In this document: piece by piece, positions 1 through 7,134 of the stretch
Position numbering within the stretch: the stretch's first letter is position 1
How the letters are laid out: every line of letters starts with the position of its first letter
DNA from: Fibrobacter sp. UBA4375
GTDB taxonomy: Bacteria; Fibrobacterota; Fibrobacteria; Fibrobacterales; Fibrobacteraceae
Length of the DNA stretch: 64,000 nucleotides
Reading direction: 5' to 3'
Assembly (NCBI GenBank): GCA_002391195.1
Contig: DGRZ01000094.1
Coordinates: forward strand, 62,001 to 126,000
Made by a program: the position numbers and the translations under genes
Notes under the pieces: model-generated
What the model was told of the DNA's origin: nothing
Database searches by the model: none
Seen by the model: the letters and a program-made list of their open reading frames with translations, nothing else

Positions 1-495
1 CTTGCGGATTTTCCAGTCGAAAATTTCGTTGCCGTTTAACGTTTTCAAATCGCTGTAGCGCAATCCGGTAAAGCAACTGAACAAAAAGACCCGCATGGTG
101 TCCTGTTCTGTTTGCGTCAGGAACCTCCTCTTTTCCTCAAAACTCAGATAAAGGCTTTTGAGTTCGCGCTTTGTCAGGAAACCTCTACGGGTGTAAACCC
201 GTCCAATCTTGATTTTGTCAAACGGGTTAACCTTCAATAGTCCGTCTTGAAACATCCGGTTTGTAAAATTCCTGAAAACGGAAAGGGCTTTGTTTATGGT
301 ACTCTGCTTGTTGCCTTGCTGAATCAGGTAAGTCTTGTATTCCTGTACCAGTTCGGTGGTTACGTTTTCGCACTCCAAATCTGGGCAAAATTTTGAAATT
401 TTCTTCAAATTCCAGTAGTAGGCCCGCACCGAAAGCGGCGCAAGATTGTATTTTTCCTTGTCCAAATACTGCATTGCGGTATCAAAAAAGAGCAT
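1..495 (-). CDS. Tyrosine recombinase (integrase), partial
   Basis: N-terminal 165 residues of a tyrosine recombinase; the C-terminus lies beyond the left edge. The N-terminal part (MLFFDTAMQYLDKEKYNL, then SVRAYYWNLKKI) resembles the SAM-like core-binding domain of Xer and phage integrases. The segment around FSCFTGLRYSDL carries the first catalytic Arg; the other active-site residues are outside the window. ATG at 495 is preferred because AAAGGA lies six bases upstream; the in-frame ATG at 528 has no such site. It lacks the extra N-terminal arm domain of many Bacteroidota integrases. It is transcribed away from a pilin cassette whose conserved part begins 86 bp upstream. Family is clear; the substrate is unknown. 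Confidence 0.85.
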   Translation of the reverse strand, partial: MLFFDTAMQYLDKEKYNLAPLSVRAYYWNLKKISKFCPDLECENVTTELVQEYKTYLIQQGNKQSTINKALSVFRNFTNRMFQDGLLKVNPFDKIKIGRVYTRRGFLTKRELKSLYLSFEEKRRFLTQTEQDTMRVFLFSCFTGLRYSDLKTLNGNEIFDWKIRK

Positions 496-580
496 TGGGA
501 TTCCTTTGTTTTTTTTGTTCCGGACCATCCAGAAACAGGGGACAAAGTTAGGACTATTACTCAGAGTGCGTTTAGCAGGA

Positions 581-871
581 ACCTACGTGCATATGCAGGA
601 TGCTTGGGTGGTAGACCAGGGCAAAGAGGGTTCCTGGGCTAACATTGGCTACACGGCACCCACTTCCAAAAACATCACTTACACCGAAGGAAGCGCGGCT
701 ACCGCTTTCCAGGCGGGACCGAATACAGACAACTGGAATCCCAGCGGTTGCACGGGTACTGGCGCATGGAAAATTGGCGTGAGTGTATCTGGAACCACAG
801 CGACCTACACACCGAGTACCACCTGCGCTTCATTGACTCCGAACTTCACGAGCATCGGTACCAGCAACTAA
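581..871 (+). pseudogene. Silent pilin cassette 1 (no N-terminus)
   Basis: Encodes 96 residues of the C-terminal part of a type IV pilin: TYVHMQDAWVVDQ, then TSKNITY, NPSGC, ASLTPNFTSIGTSN and a stop. It aligns along its length with the complete pilin at 6371-6811 from residue 47 onward. The hydrophobic prepilin N-terminus is missing. The open frame continues upstream to 446, but that extra part is antisense to the recombinase and not pilin-like, and I see no ribosome site. The shared part starts sharply at ACCTACGTGCATATGCAG and continues into the 3' hairpin. It could be a dead duplicate; the shared breakpoint with the other cassettes favours a donor cassette. Confidence 0.8.
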
Positions 872-894
872 CAGCATTGCTAAAAAACGCAAAG

Positions 895-917
895 AGCACT
901 CCCTCCACGGGAGTGCT
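895..917. terminator. Hairpin after pilin cassette 1
   Basis: AGCACTCCC and GGGAGTGCT pair around a five-base loop, followed by a weak T-run. The hairpin family recurs at the 3' end of cassettes 2/3 and of the complete pilin, preceded by the shared stretch CTAACAGCATTGCTAAAAAA. It also separates this cassette from the convergent hipA. It probably terminates transcription and supplies 3' homology between cassettes. Confidence 0.7.
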
Positions 918-953
918 TGTTTTATATGTGGGCAACAACAAAGGAAACATTTT

Positions 954-2240
954 TCATTTGAACAATTCTCGCGAAATTTCTTCGCGGTGGTTCTCGCGAA
1001 CGCCACAGTCCTTCGCGATTTCGTCCCAACATGCAACGGCATCTTCAACCTGGTCCATGATTCCTGCATACTTGCGGATTCCGACGCGTTCCGCCACAGT
1101 CTTTAGGTCATCGCGCGTGATATTTTCCTGTTTCATGTTCACAGACATCTGGTGACGATTTATCCAGCGGCTCCTCGGATTGTTGGCATAGCACAGGTCA
1201 TATGCAGGAGCAAGTTTCCAATTCCCAGATTCGTCCATCAAGAAAGATATGTTCTTGGTGTGGTCGTCATTGTTCTTCGCCAAAACATTAAAAACCATAC
1301 AGCGAAACACATCCTCGTCGGCCTTGGCGTCGAGCCCGAGTTTGCGCATAGCGGCAAAGGCGTCTTCATAGGAATGGCGAGTGTCACGGTCCAGGTGGGT
1401 CAAGGCCGCAAGCGTCTGCATGTGCAGCTTGGACCCGTCGGACCAACGGTCAAAACGCCTGGTCATAAAGTGACAACCGCTGCTATCTTCAAGAATGCGG
1501 CTTTCGCTCATGCGGATTCCGGCTCGTAGCGCCATCTTGTAGTACGCATATTCCACATTGCCTATCCCACGGGGAATTTCGGTAACGCTGTCATGTTCGC
1601 GATAGCTTACGCCGTCGAACTTGAGCAGCCAATAGCCGAACCCCTTTGGCGCAGGGACCTGACCACTGCGCACCTCACCCGAGGATTCGTTATAGGCAAT
1701 AATCGCTTTTGGTTTTGCGCCGCCGGCAGAAGTGCCGACTCGCAAGATGTCGTATAGGGTCTTGTCCTGCTGCACAAGTTTTTCCCTAAATTTTTCACGG
1801 TCCCGAAAAACGCTCTCGGCCAGCTTTACGAGATCGTCCACAAGAATTTCCGTGGATTCGTCAAGCCCCGATGTAGGCAGGCTGGGTTCAAATTCCAAGG
1901 CTCCCATAGAGCGCTTACCAACATAGCACAAGCGTTCCAAGGGAGTTACCGTCTCTAGCGGACGGCCCATGGTCTGGAACCATTCCGAGATAATCTGATC
2001 GCCGAACCTGTCCGGGAGCGAATCCGCAATGAGCCCGGGGAGTCCACGAAAACAGTCGTTCCCGTTTTCGGCAAAAGAGAAAACGCCCTTTCTCACGGGC
2101 ATCTTTATAGGGGATACCGGCAACGGATTGCGGACAAAGGCTGGCTCGTATTCAAAATAGGCGATGGCTCGCGAAGCATCCCACGATAGAGCCCCGACAG
2201 GTGAACCCCACAGGCGCACATTTACGACAAGTTCGCTCAT
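954..2240 (-). CDS. hipA: HipA-like toxin kinase
   Basis: 428 residues, the usual length of HipA serine/threonine kinases. In E. coli HipA phosphorylates glutamyl-tRNA synthetase and causes persistence; the target here is unknown. Visible motifs are the glycine-rich GTSAGGAKPKA loop (about residues 167-177), the catalytic NNDDHTKN segment (about 325-332) and the metal-binding PAYDL. The N-terminal HipA_N part is present. It overlaps the upstream hipB by 4 nt (ATGA), so the two are co-translated. It lies between pilin cassettes 1 and 2, converging on cassette 1. No frameshift or missing motif is seen, so it looks intact. Confidence 0.93.
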   Translation of the reverse strand: MSELVVNVRLWGSPVGALSWDASRAIAYFEYEPAFVRNPLPVSPIKMPVRKGVFSFAENGNDCFRGLPGLIADSLPDRFGDQIISEWFQTMGRPLETVTPLERLCYVGKRSMGALEFEPSLPTSGLDESTEILVDDLVKLAESVFRDREKFREKLVQQDKTLYDILRVGTSAGGAKPKAIIAYNESSGEVRSGQVPAPKGFGYWLLKFDGVSYREHDSVTEIPRGIGNVEYAYYKMALRAGIRMSESRILEDSSGCHFMTRRFDRWSDGSKLHMQTLAALTHLDRDTRHSYEDAFAAMRKLGLDAKADEDVFRCMVFNVLAKNNDDHTKNISFLMDESGNWKLAPAYDLCYANNPRSRWINRHQMSVNMKQENITRDDLKTVAERVGIRKYAGIMDQVEDAVACWDEIAKDCGVRENHREEISRELFK

Positions 2241-2542
2241 TTTGACTTGCTCCGTTTGATACGCTGGATTTTGCCGCCCTGCAGCTTGCGCAACAGAAGC
2301 GGGCTCACGGGAGGTTCCGGCAGGAGCAGCTCTATGTTCTCGAGCATGCCTAGGGAACGCAGCACGCTCAACAGAATTTGTACTGACACGGCGCCCCCGC
2401 GCTCCATCTTGGCAATCGTACCAACGCCAACACCGGCAGACTCCGCCAGTTCGGACTGCATGAGCCCCTTACGCAGGCGGTATTCCTTGAGCCTTGAACC
2501 CATTTCCTTCAAAATAGAGGGGGTCGTCATTTCGTTCCACAT
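2237..2542 (-). CDS. hipB: HipB-like antitoxin, XRE repressor
   Basis: 101-residue protein with a Cro/C1-type helix-turn-helix (GSRLKEYRLRKGLMQSELAE, then GVGVGTIAKMERGG), followed by a basic tail (RIKRSKSK). HipB proteins bind and neutralise HipA and repress the operon. The start is either ATG 2542 or the in-frame ATG 2530. Neither has a good ribosome site, and TATATTT lies just upstream of 2542, so a near-leaderless transcript is possible. A perfect inverted repeat about 53 bp upstream is the likely operator. Confidence 0.9.
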   Translation of the reverse strand: MWNEMTTPSILKEMGSRLKEYRLRKGLMQSELAESAGVGVGTIAKMERGGAVSVQILLSVLRSLGMLENIELLLPEPPVSPLLLRKLQGGKIQRIKRSKSK

Positions 2543-2594
2543 GGTTAGAAATATACATAATAATCAATATAAAAACAACGATTATCAACATTTT

Positions 2595-2621
2595 TTATCA
2601 TAAAACACTTTTTTATGATAA
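2595..2621. promoter_or_regulatory. Probable hipBA operator
   Basis: TTATCATAAAA and TTTTATGATAA form a perfect 11-bp inverted repeat with a 5-bp spacer, in the AT-rich region upstream of hipB. A related half-site (GATTATCAACA) lies a little closer to the gene. Size and position suit an XRE-dimer operator for autoregulation; this is inference from position and symmetry. Confidence 0.6.
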
Positions 2622-2692
2622 TTATATAGGACTTCACTGACTGCGGAGATTGGTTGGCGGAACTCTTCGTTTTTGCCAAAAAAACAACAGCC

Positions 2693-2994
2693 ACCTACGT
2701 GCATGATCAGGATGCATACGTCGTAGACCAGAACGCTATCGGAAGCTTCGACCAGATTGGCTATGATTCCCCCAATTTAAGATTGGCTATGATTCCCCCA
2801 ATTTAAAATACTTTAAATACTCATTCGCTACTGATACATGGAAAGCCGAAAAGGGTGAAAAAGGCCCGGATTGCGATAAAGCTTGGACAGTCAAGTCTGC
2901 GTTGAATGGTGCGAACAAAGCAAAGCACACTCCCACAGCAGGTTGCGAAAATCTGACGCCGAACTTTGCAAATATCGGTGGCACAAGTTCGTAA
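2693..2994 (+). pseudogene. Silent pilin cassette 2, frameshifted
   Basis: Starts at the same point as the other cassettes (ATYVHDQDAYVVDQ) and ends in NLTPNFANIGGTSS and a stop. It is the most diverged in the middle, with the insert-like segment KAEKGEKGPDCDKAW. A 26-bp tandem duplication at 2755-2806 breaks the frame; with one copy removed, 91 codons read through cleanly. No start codon, leader or ribosome site is present. It converges on cassette 3 across a shared hairpin. Confidence 0.75.
2755..2806. repeat. 26-bp tandem duplication inside cassette 2
   Basis: Bases 2755-2780 and 2781-2806 are identical (unit begins GATTGGCTATG and ends CCAATTTAA). Because 26 is not a multiple of three, the second copy shifts the reading frame to an immediate TAA. 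The exact identity suggests a recent slippage event. Confidence 0.95.
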
Positions 2995-3019
2995 TTCTGG
3001 CAGTACAACTTAATACAAG

Positions 3020-3043
3020 AAGCACTCCCGCGAGGGAGTGCTT
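3020..3043. terminator. Bidirectional hairpin between cassettes 2 and 3
   Basis: AAGCACTCCC and GGGAGTGCTT form a perfect 10-bp stem with loop GCGA, followed by a T-rich stretch on the plus strand. It serves both convergent cassettes. The same 52 bp (3015-3066) recurs without change at 6319-6370 after the complete pilin. Confidence 0.8.
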
Positions 3044-3066
3044 CTTTGAGTTTTTTAGCAATGCTG

Positions 3067-3369
3067 TTAGTTGGACGCACCGATATTCGTGAAGTTCGGA
3101 GTCAATGTTGCGCAGTCGGTCTCCGAATTGTAAGTGGCTGCGGTTCCAGATACGGTCACGGTAATCTTCCATGCGTCTGCTCCAGAGCAACTGCTGGGAT
3201 TCCAATTTGCGGTGTTCGGTCCGGCCTGCCAGCCAACTTGACCAGAGGTCTTAACGCTTCCTCCACCGTACGTGATGTTTTTGGAAGTGGGTTCCGTGTA
3301 GCCAATGTCAGACCAGTCACCCATGTTTCCCTGATCCACAACCCAGGCATCCTGCATATGCACGTAGGT
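3067..3369 (-). pseudogene. Silent pilin cassette 3, near copy of pilA C-terminus
   Basis: 100 codons from TYVHMQDAWVVDQ to TPNFTNIGASN and stop. Over 3015-3368 it aligns without gaps to 6319-6672 (offset 3304) with 13 mismatches by my hand count, about 96% identity. All 13 lie in coding sequence: 10 change amino acids (7 residues) and 3 are silent. Homology ends abruptly at the Tyr-Val-His boundary. Upstream there is no leader, start or ribosome site. This is the best candidate donor for gene conversion of the expressed pilin. Confidence 0.85.
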
Positions 3370-3551
3370 TGCTGTGAAAAGTCCTCGTTCTTGCGTAAGT
3401 GGTTGATATCTTTCTTAGTTTGTTTATCTGCTGGTTTACGCATCCTGCAAATTAATCTGCATTGTCACGGAAAATACCTAAATTTCACCATTCGGGGGGA
3501 AACGGGATTGACAGGCTATTCTTGAAAATATATATTGAAGGAGAGGACTAT

Positions 3552-3818
3552 ATGATTGCGACAACCGTAACAGAACCACAGCTGATAGTGAATGTAAGCG
3601 ATTCTTCGATGCTCAAGTCATTGAAAGAGGCCATCCTTTTGCTCAAAGGCGTCTCTTCGGTTAAGGAGTGTTTGCCCAAAACAGAGATGAACGAAAAAGA
3701 ATTCTTTGCAAAACTTGATAAATCAATCGCTTCTATGGAACAAGGTACGTGCGATGAAATGGGTTCCGACGAGTCTGGAGCTGAATTCCTAAAAAGGATT
3801 CTATGCCGTACAAAGTAA
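3552..3818 (+). CDS. Antitoxin of YoeB-type module
   Basis: 88-residue acidic protein (MIATTVTEPQLIVNV ... FLKRILCRTK). ATG 3552 follows AAGGAGAGGAC, a clear ribosome site. I recognise no named antitoxin family, but size, acidity, position before a RelE/YoeB-fold toxin and a 16-nt overlap with it make an antitoxin role very likely. Such proteins bind and inhibit the toxin through the C-terminus and often repress the operon. Codon use does not stand out from its neighbours. Confidence 0.75.
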   Translation: MIATTVTEPQLIVNVSDSSMLKSLKEAILLLKGVSSVKECLPKTEMNEKEFFAKLDKSIASMEQGTCDEMGSDESGAEFLKRILCRTK

Positions 3819-4075
3819 TCTTTACGCCGCAGGCTACGGAAGACGTCCAAAAACTACAGAGAGCGTGTCCGGAAGCCATAAAGAAGCTTGCAAAATTGTT
3901 GGACGAATTAAAAGAACATCCACGGACAGGAACGGGAAAGATAGAACACCTGAAACATTATAGTGATGAGACCTGGTCACGTAGAATAACTCAGGAGCAT
4001 AGGTTAGTTTACCAGATACACGATGCCGTTGTTGAAGTCCTGGTGATTTCAACTTATGGGCATTACACAAAGTAA
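3803..4075 (+). CDS. YoeB/Txe-family mRNA endonuclease toxin
   Basis: 90 residues, typical for the RelE superfamily. The C-terminal half matches the YoeB signature: TGTGKIEHLKHY, then WSRRITQEHRLVYQI, and the final HYTK. In YoeB the Glu/Arg/His/Tyr residues of this region form the ribosome-dependent RNase site, and all appear present. It starts inside the antitoxin gene and ends before a strong terminator, so the pair is a self-contained module between cassettes 3 and 4. Confidence 0.9.
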   Translation: MPYKVIFTPQATEDVQKLQRACPEAIKKLAKLLDELKEHPRTGTGKIEHLKHYSDETWSRRITQEHRLVYQIHDAVVEVLVISTYGHYTK

Positions 4076-4097
4076 GCTTTGGTCAGGGAGTCTTTAA

Positions 4098-4123
4098 AAC
4101 CACCAGCTAGGCTGGTGGTTTTC
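4098..4123 (+). terminator. Terminator of the YoeB-type operon
   Basis: AACCACCAGC and GCTGGTGGTT form a perfect stem with a TAG-type loop, followed by TTCT. It lies 22 bp after the toxin stop codon. Confidence 0.85.
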
Positions 4124-4132
4124 TCCTTACAA

Positions 4133-4169
4133 AAAGAAGCACTCCCGAATGAATGGGGGGTACTTCTTT
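4133..4169. terminator. Imperfect hairpin after cassette 4
   Basis: AAAGAAGCACTCCC pairs imperfectly with GGGGGGTACTTCTTT. It is a diverged member of the hairpin family that follows the other pilin cassettes and sits 24 bp past the cassette 4 stop on the minus strand. Confidence 0.55.
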
Positions 4170-4192
4170 CGTTTGTCAACCTTGAAATTATA

Positions 4193-4477
4193 TTACGTTG
4201 ACCCGTCTCTGCCGATATTGGAGAAGTTCGGGGTCAACTTGTCGCCACCATCGGGCATGGAGGGCGTGTGCTGGCAGCGGCCGCTCTGATTTTTGGATAC
4301 CACTTTCCAGTCGCCGGAAACGCCATCCAGAGCTTTGATAGTCGTGGCCTTGAAGGTTCCCGCAGTCGTGCCATCATAGGTGAAAACTGTGCTGGTCGGT
4401 GATTCATAGCTAATGGCTGAGAAATCGCCGACAGCAGTATTCTCTGCGAAGTATGCGTCCTGCAGATGCACGTATGT
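4193..4477 (-). pseudogene. Silent pilin cassette 4
   Basis: 94 codons starting at the same boundary (TYVHLQDAYFAENTAVGDF), with a diverged middle (TSTVFTYDG) and the conserved ending KLTPNFSNIGRDGST. Only one cysteine is visible, in GRCQHTP, whereas the expressed pilin has two in its C-terminal half. The open frame extends to an ATG at 4543, but that segment is not pilin-like and has no prepilin leader. It is transcribed away from the acetyltransferase-methyltransferase gene. Confidence 0.72.
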
Positions 4478-4570
4478 ATGCGACGAAAAATAACGAATTA
4501 GTCTATTTTTTTCCATAAAAAAGAAGCATAAAGTCATGCACAATCTTCAGAAAAAACTATTTTTTGGGGC

Positions 4571-6097
4571 ATGGAGTCCTTTCTCACAAAGAATTTTGCG
4601 TCCTTATCCGAAAAGGAACTGGAAGACTGTTCTCTTCTTTATTCGGAAAATTACGGAAAATACAGCGGCGCGGATGACCTCTCGAAAAAGGGCAAAGCCA
4701 TAAAAATGTCCGTCCCCCTATACAAGAGGCTATACGGAGGGAACAAGAATCTTTTCATATCCATGTGCCACGATTCCAATGGGAAGTTGCTGGGGCATGC
4801 CGTTTTCCTGAAAAAGGACATTCCCGGCAAGGGCCCATGTTCGTGGGTGCTGCAGTTGATCGTACATCGCCAATATCGCAACAGGAAGATCGGTTCCAAA
4901 CTCCTGCAGTCTGCGTGGGGGTTCTCGAACTACTACGCCTGGGGACTGGCAACAGCGAACGCGATTACGCTAAAGACACTCGAATCCGTCACTTGGAGAG
5001 AGATTTCCGTCGACTACATCAGCAAGAACATTTCTGTTCTTGAAAACTTGATGAAAGATGTCCCCTTTGTTACGAAAGACTCGGTAAAGCTGAACAGGAG
5101 CACCAGCCAGGTCTTTTCGAATTTCTACCCCGAACTGGAATCTTCGAACCAGTCGAAAGGCCTTCAGGTGTATGCCAGGAGGCTCGGTAAGCTGAAACCC
5201 GGCAACGAGTGGCTGGCTTTCACCTTCAGGGATCAGAAGATGTCGTGGACCGAAGAAAAGTTCAACAGGTTCCTCAAGTTCTCGGAACAACAGCTCAAGG
5301 ACGCCTATTCCAGGATGGAGATGCCTTCACAGCCGTGGACTCGCGGCACCGCGAACGAGATAGACTTCATCCTGAATACAGTCCCTCTGGAAAACGGTTC
5401 CAAGATATTGGATCTAGGATGCGGACAGGGAAGACATTCGATAGAACTTGCCAAGCGTGGATTCGTCAACGTAACGGGAGTCGACTTTGCAGAAAGGAAT
5501 ATCGATTCCGCAAAGAAGACTGCTGTCGCTGAACGCGCTTACTGCAATTTCATTAACGGTGACGCGAGATCGTTCTCTACGGGCAAAGATTTTAAGTACA
5601 ATTGCGTCCTGTGCCTCTATGATGTCATCGGATCTTTCCGTGACGAATCTGAGAACGGCAGGATTCTGAAAAATATAAAGCAACTCCTCGCTCCAGGCGG
5701 AAGGGCCGTCATTTCGGTGATGAACATGGAAATGACCAGGCACATTGCCACGAACAAAGTAAGCCTAAAAAAGAATCCGCAGGCTCTGCTCGCACTTCCC
5801 CCATCCGAGACAATGAAGTCAAGTGGGAATGTGTTCAACCCCGAATACTTCCTTATAAACACGGATGACGACGTTGTTTATCGCAAGGAGCAGTTTTCGG
5901 ACGACGGGTACATTTTGGCAGAATACGTCGTTGCAGACCGCCGATATACTATGAAACAAATGAAAGAATTTGTTCAAAAGTTCGGATTCAAGATAACGAA
6001 AGCGAGATACGTGCAGGCGGGGAAATGGGATAACCCGCTCAAGGCGACGGATGCGCGTGCGAAGGAAATCCTTCTTGTTTTAGAAAACCCGCTTTAA
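4571..6097 (+). CDS. GNAT acetyltransferase-SAM methyltransferase fusion
   Basis: 508 residues. The N-terminal third contains a GNAT acetyl-CoA motif (QLIVHRQYRNRKIGSKLL, about residues 96-113). The C-terminal half is a class I methyltransferase with motif I ILDLGCGQGRHSIELA (about 278-293), a following acidic residue in GVDFAERN, and a later LLAPGGRAVISVM strand. The substrate is not evident; such fusions occur in modification and resistance pathways. It stands alone, divergent from cassette 4, with only about 90 bp between the cassette boundary and its ATG and no strong ribosome site. No transposase is attached. Confidence 0.75.
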   Translation: MESFLTKNFASLSEKELEDCSLLYSENYGKYSGADDLSKKGKAIKMSVPLYKRLYGGNKNLFISMCHDSNGKLLGHAVFLKKDIPGKGPCSWVLQLIVHRQYRNRKIGSKLLQSAWGFSNYYAWGLATANAITLKTLESVTWREISVDYISKNISVLENLMKDVPFVTKDSVKLNRSTSQVFSNFYPELESSNQSKGLQVYARRLGKLKPGNEWLAFTFRDQKMSWTEEKFNRFLKFSEQQLKDAYSRMEMPSQPWTRGTANEIDFILNTVPLENGSKILDLGCGQGRHSIELAKRGFVNVTGVDFAERNIDSAKKTAVAERAYCNFINGDARSFSTGKDFKYNCVLCLYDVIGSFRDESENGRILKNIKQLLAPGGRAVISVMNMEMTRHIATNKVSLKKNPQALLALPPSETMKSSGNVFNPEYFLINTDDDVVYRKEQFSDDGYILAEYVVADRRYTMKQMKEFVQKFGFKITKARYVQAGKWDNPLKATDARAKEILLVLENPL

Positions 6098-6318
6098 GTC
6101 GGACCTGAGGACTCGCTCGCGCCGCACATCCTTGACCACATCCATTTACTTCGTCCTCTAAATAACAACCATACAACTTCCGTCGCGTTTAGAAATTATA
6201 AAAAAATCCGCATACTACGTGCAAGACAAATGTGGTTTGTTTTATTCATATTTACAAATGATATAGGCAATCATATATTATCTGTGAATATGAAATGCTT
6301 GCCCAAAGGCTGATTAAC
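6098..6318. other. AT-rich gap without a gene
   Basis: Between the methyltransferase stop and the pilin 3' hairpin. I see no convincing open frame or RNA gene, only AT-rich sequence. Confidence 0.5.
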
Positions 6319-6323
6319 ACAAG

Positions 6324-6347
6324 AAGCACTCCCGCGAGGGAGTGCTT
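6324..6347 (-). terminator. Terminator hairpin of the complete pilin
   Basis: Perfect 10-bp stem AAGCACTCCC/GGGAGTGCTT with loop GCGA, identical to 3020-3043. It lies 24 bp past the pilin stop codon. Confidence 0.8.
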
Positions 6348-6370
6348 CTTTGAGTTTTTTAGCAATGCTG

Positions 6371-6811
6371 TTAGTTGGACGCACCGATATTCGTGAAGTT
6401 CGGAGTCAATGTTGCGCAGCTGGTCTCCGAATTGTAAGTGGCTGCGGTTCCAGATACGGTCACGGTAATCTTCCATGCGTCTGTTCCAGAGCAACCGCTG
6501 GGATTCCAGTTGGCTGTCTTCGGTCCGGCCTGCCAGCCAACTTGACCAGAGGTCTTAACGCTTTTTCCACCGTACGTGATGTTTTTGGAAGTGGGTTCCG
6601 TGTAGCCAATGTCAGACCAGTTACCCATGGCTCCCTGATCCACAACCCAGGCATCCTGCATATGCACGTAGGATCCTGCTGCAGGACCGACTTCAGAGGC
6701 CTTGGACTTGTCGATCTGAGCGAACAGTTTCGGCACTGCCACGGCGGCGAGGATGCCCATGATCACGATCACGACCATCAATTCAATGAGGGTAAAACCT
6801 TGCTTTTTCAT
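6371..6811 (-). CDS. Type IV pilin / pseudopilin, complete
   Basis: 146 residues. The N-terminus MKKQG|FTLIELMVVIVI is a classic prepilin leader: cleavage after Gly5, Glu at position 5 of the mature protein, then a hydrophobic helix. Residues 47-146 (SYVHMQDAWVVDQ to TPNFTNIGASN) match the four silent cassettes. Two cysteines (NPSGC and TSC) could form the usual C-terminal disulfide. AAGGAG lies 11 bp upstream of ATG, and a promoter is visible at 6875-6903. It is the only copy with a leader, promoter and ribosome site, so it is the presumed expression locus. Whether it is a major pilin or a secretion pseudopilin cannot be decided here. Confidence 0.92.
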   Translation of the reverse strand: MKKQGFTLIELMVVIVIMGILAAVAVPKLFAQIDKSKASEVGPAAGSYVHMQDAWVVDQGAMGNWSDIGYTEPTSKNITYGGKSVKTSGQVGWQAGPKTANWNPSGCSGTDAWKITVTVSGTAATYNSETSCATLTPNFTNIGASN

Positions 6812-6874
6812 AGTGTGTTCTCCTTGTTGTTAGTGACACATTTGTTTGGGCGTTATTGCCCGGTTACATTCTGT

Positions 6875-6903
6875 AATATACAACTTTTTTCACGGAAAAG
6901 CAA
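6875..6903 (-). promoter_or_regulatory. Promoter of the complete pilin gene
   Basis: On the minus strand TTGCTT (6903-6898), a 17-bp spacer and TATATT (6880-6875) form a sigma70-like promoter. The expected start site gives an mRNA leader of about 55-60 nt carrying the AAGGAG ribosome site. No similar promoter precedes the truncated cassettes. Confidence 0.6.
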
Positions 6904-7089
6904 TAGTTTTGTCAAAAAAATGTCACGATTGTGTCATAACAAGGCTGAACATTGACAAAATTGCCGTTTTTCGCAAAAAATCGCCATATTGCAGGTGCGT
7001 TTGCTGGCAATAAACATAGATTTTTTTTTACAGAAAGGGGGATTTTCCCGGATTTTTATAGTCCAAGTTGGAATATATATCGAATAAAA

Positions 7090-7110
7090 AGCCCGTTCGA
7101 TGAACGGGCT
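7090..7110 (-). terminator. Terminator of the Rpn-like gene
   Basis: AGCCCGTTC and GAACGGGCT form a perfect stem around GAT, followed on the minus strand by TTTTTAT. It lies 24 bp past the gene's stop. Confidence 0.9.
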
Positions 7111-7134
7111 GCTTTGGCGTACTGTTGCATGTGG

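Noticed and set aside
446..580. N-terminal extension of pilin cassette 1 as a real gene start
   Set aside because: This stretch is antisense to the integrase, encodes no prepilin leader and has no ribosome site.
1..6811. Classical integron with attC sites
   Set aside because: The recombinase lacks visible integron-specific features in the part seen, cassettes lie in both orientations and I found no attC-like palindromes; the hairpins at cassette ends are simple terminator stems.
6350..6955. Plus-strand 201-residue open frame over the pilin
   Set aside because: Shadow of the pilin gene on the opposite strand; the same happens at 3046-3525 over cassette 3.
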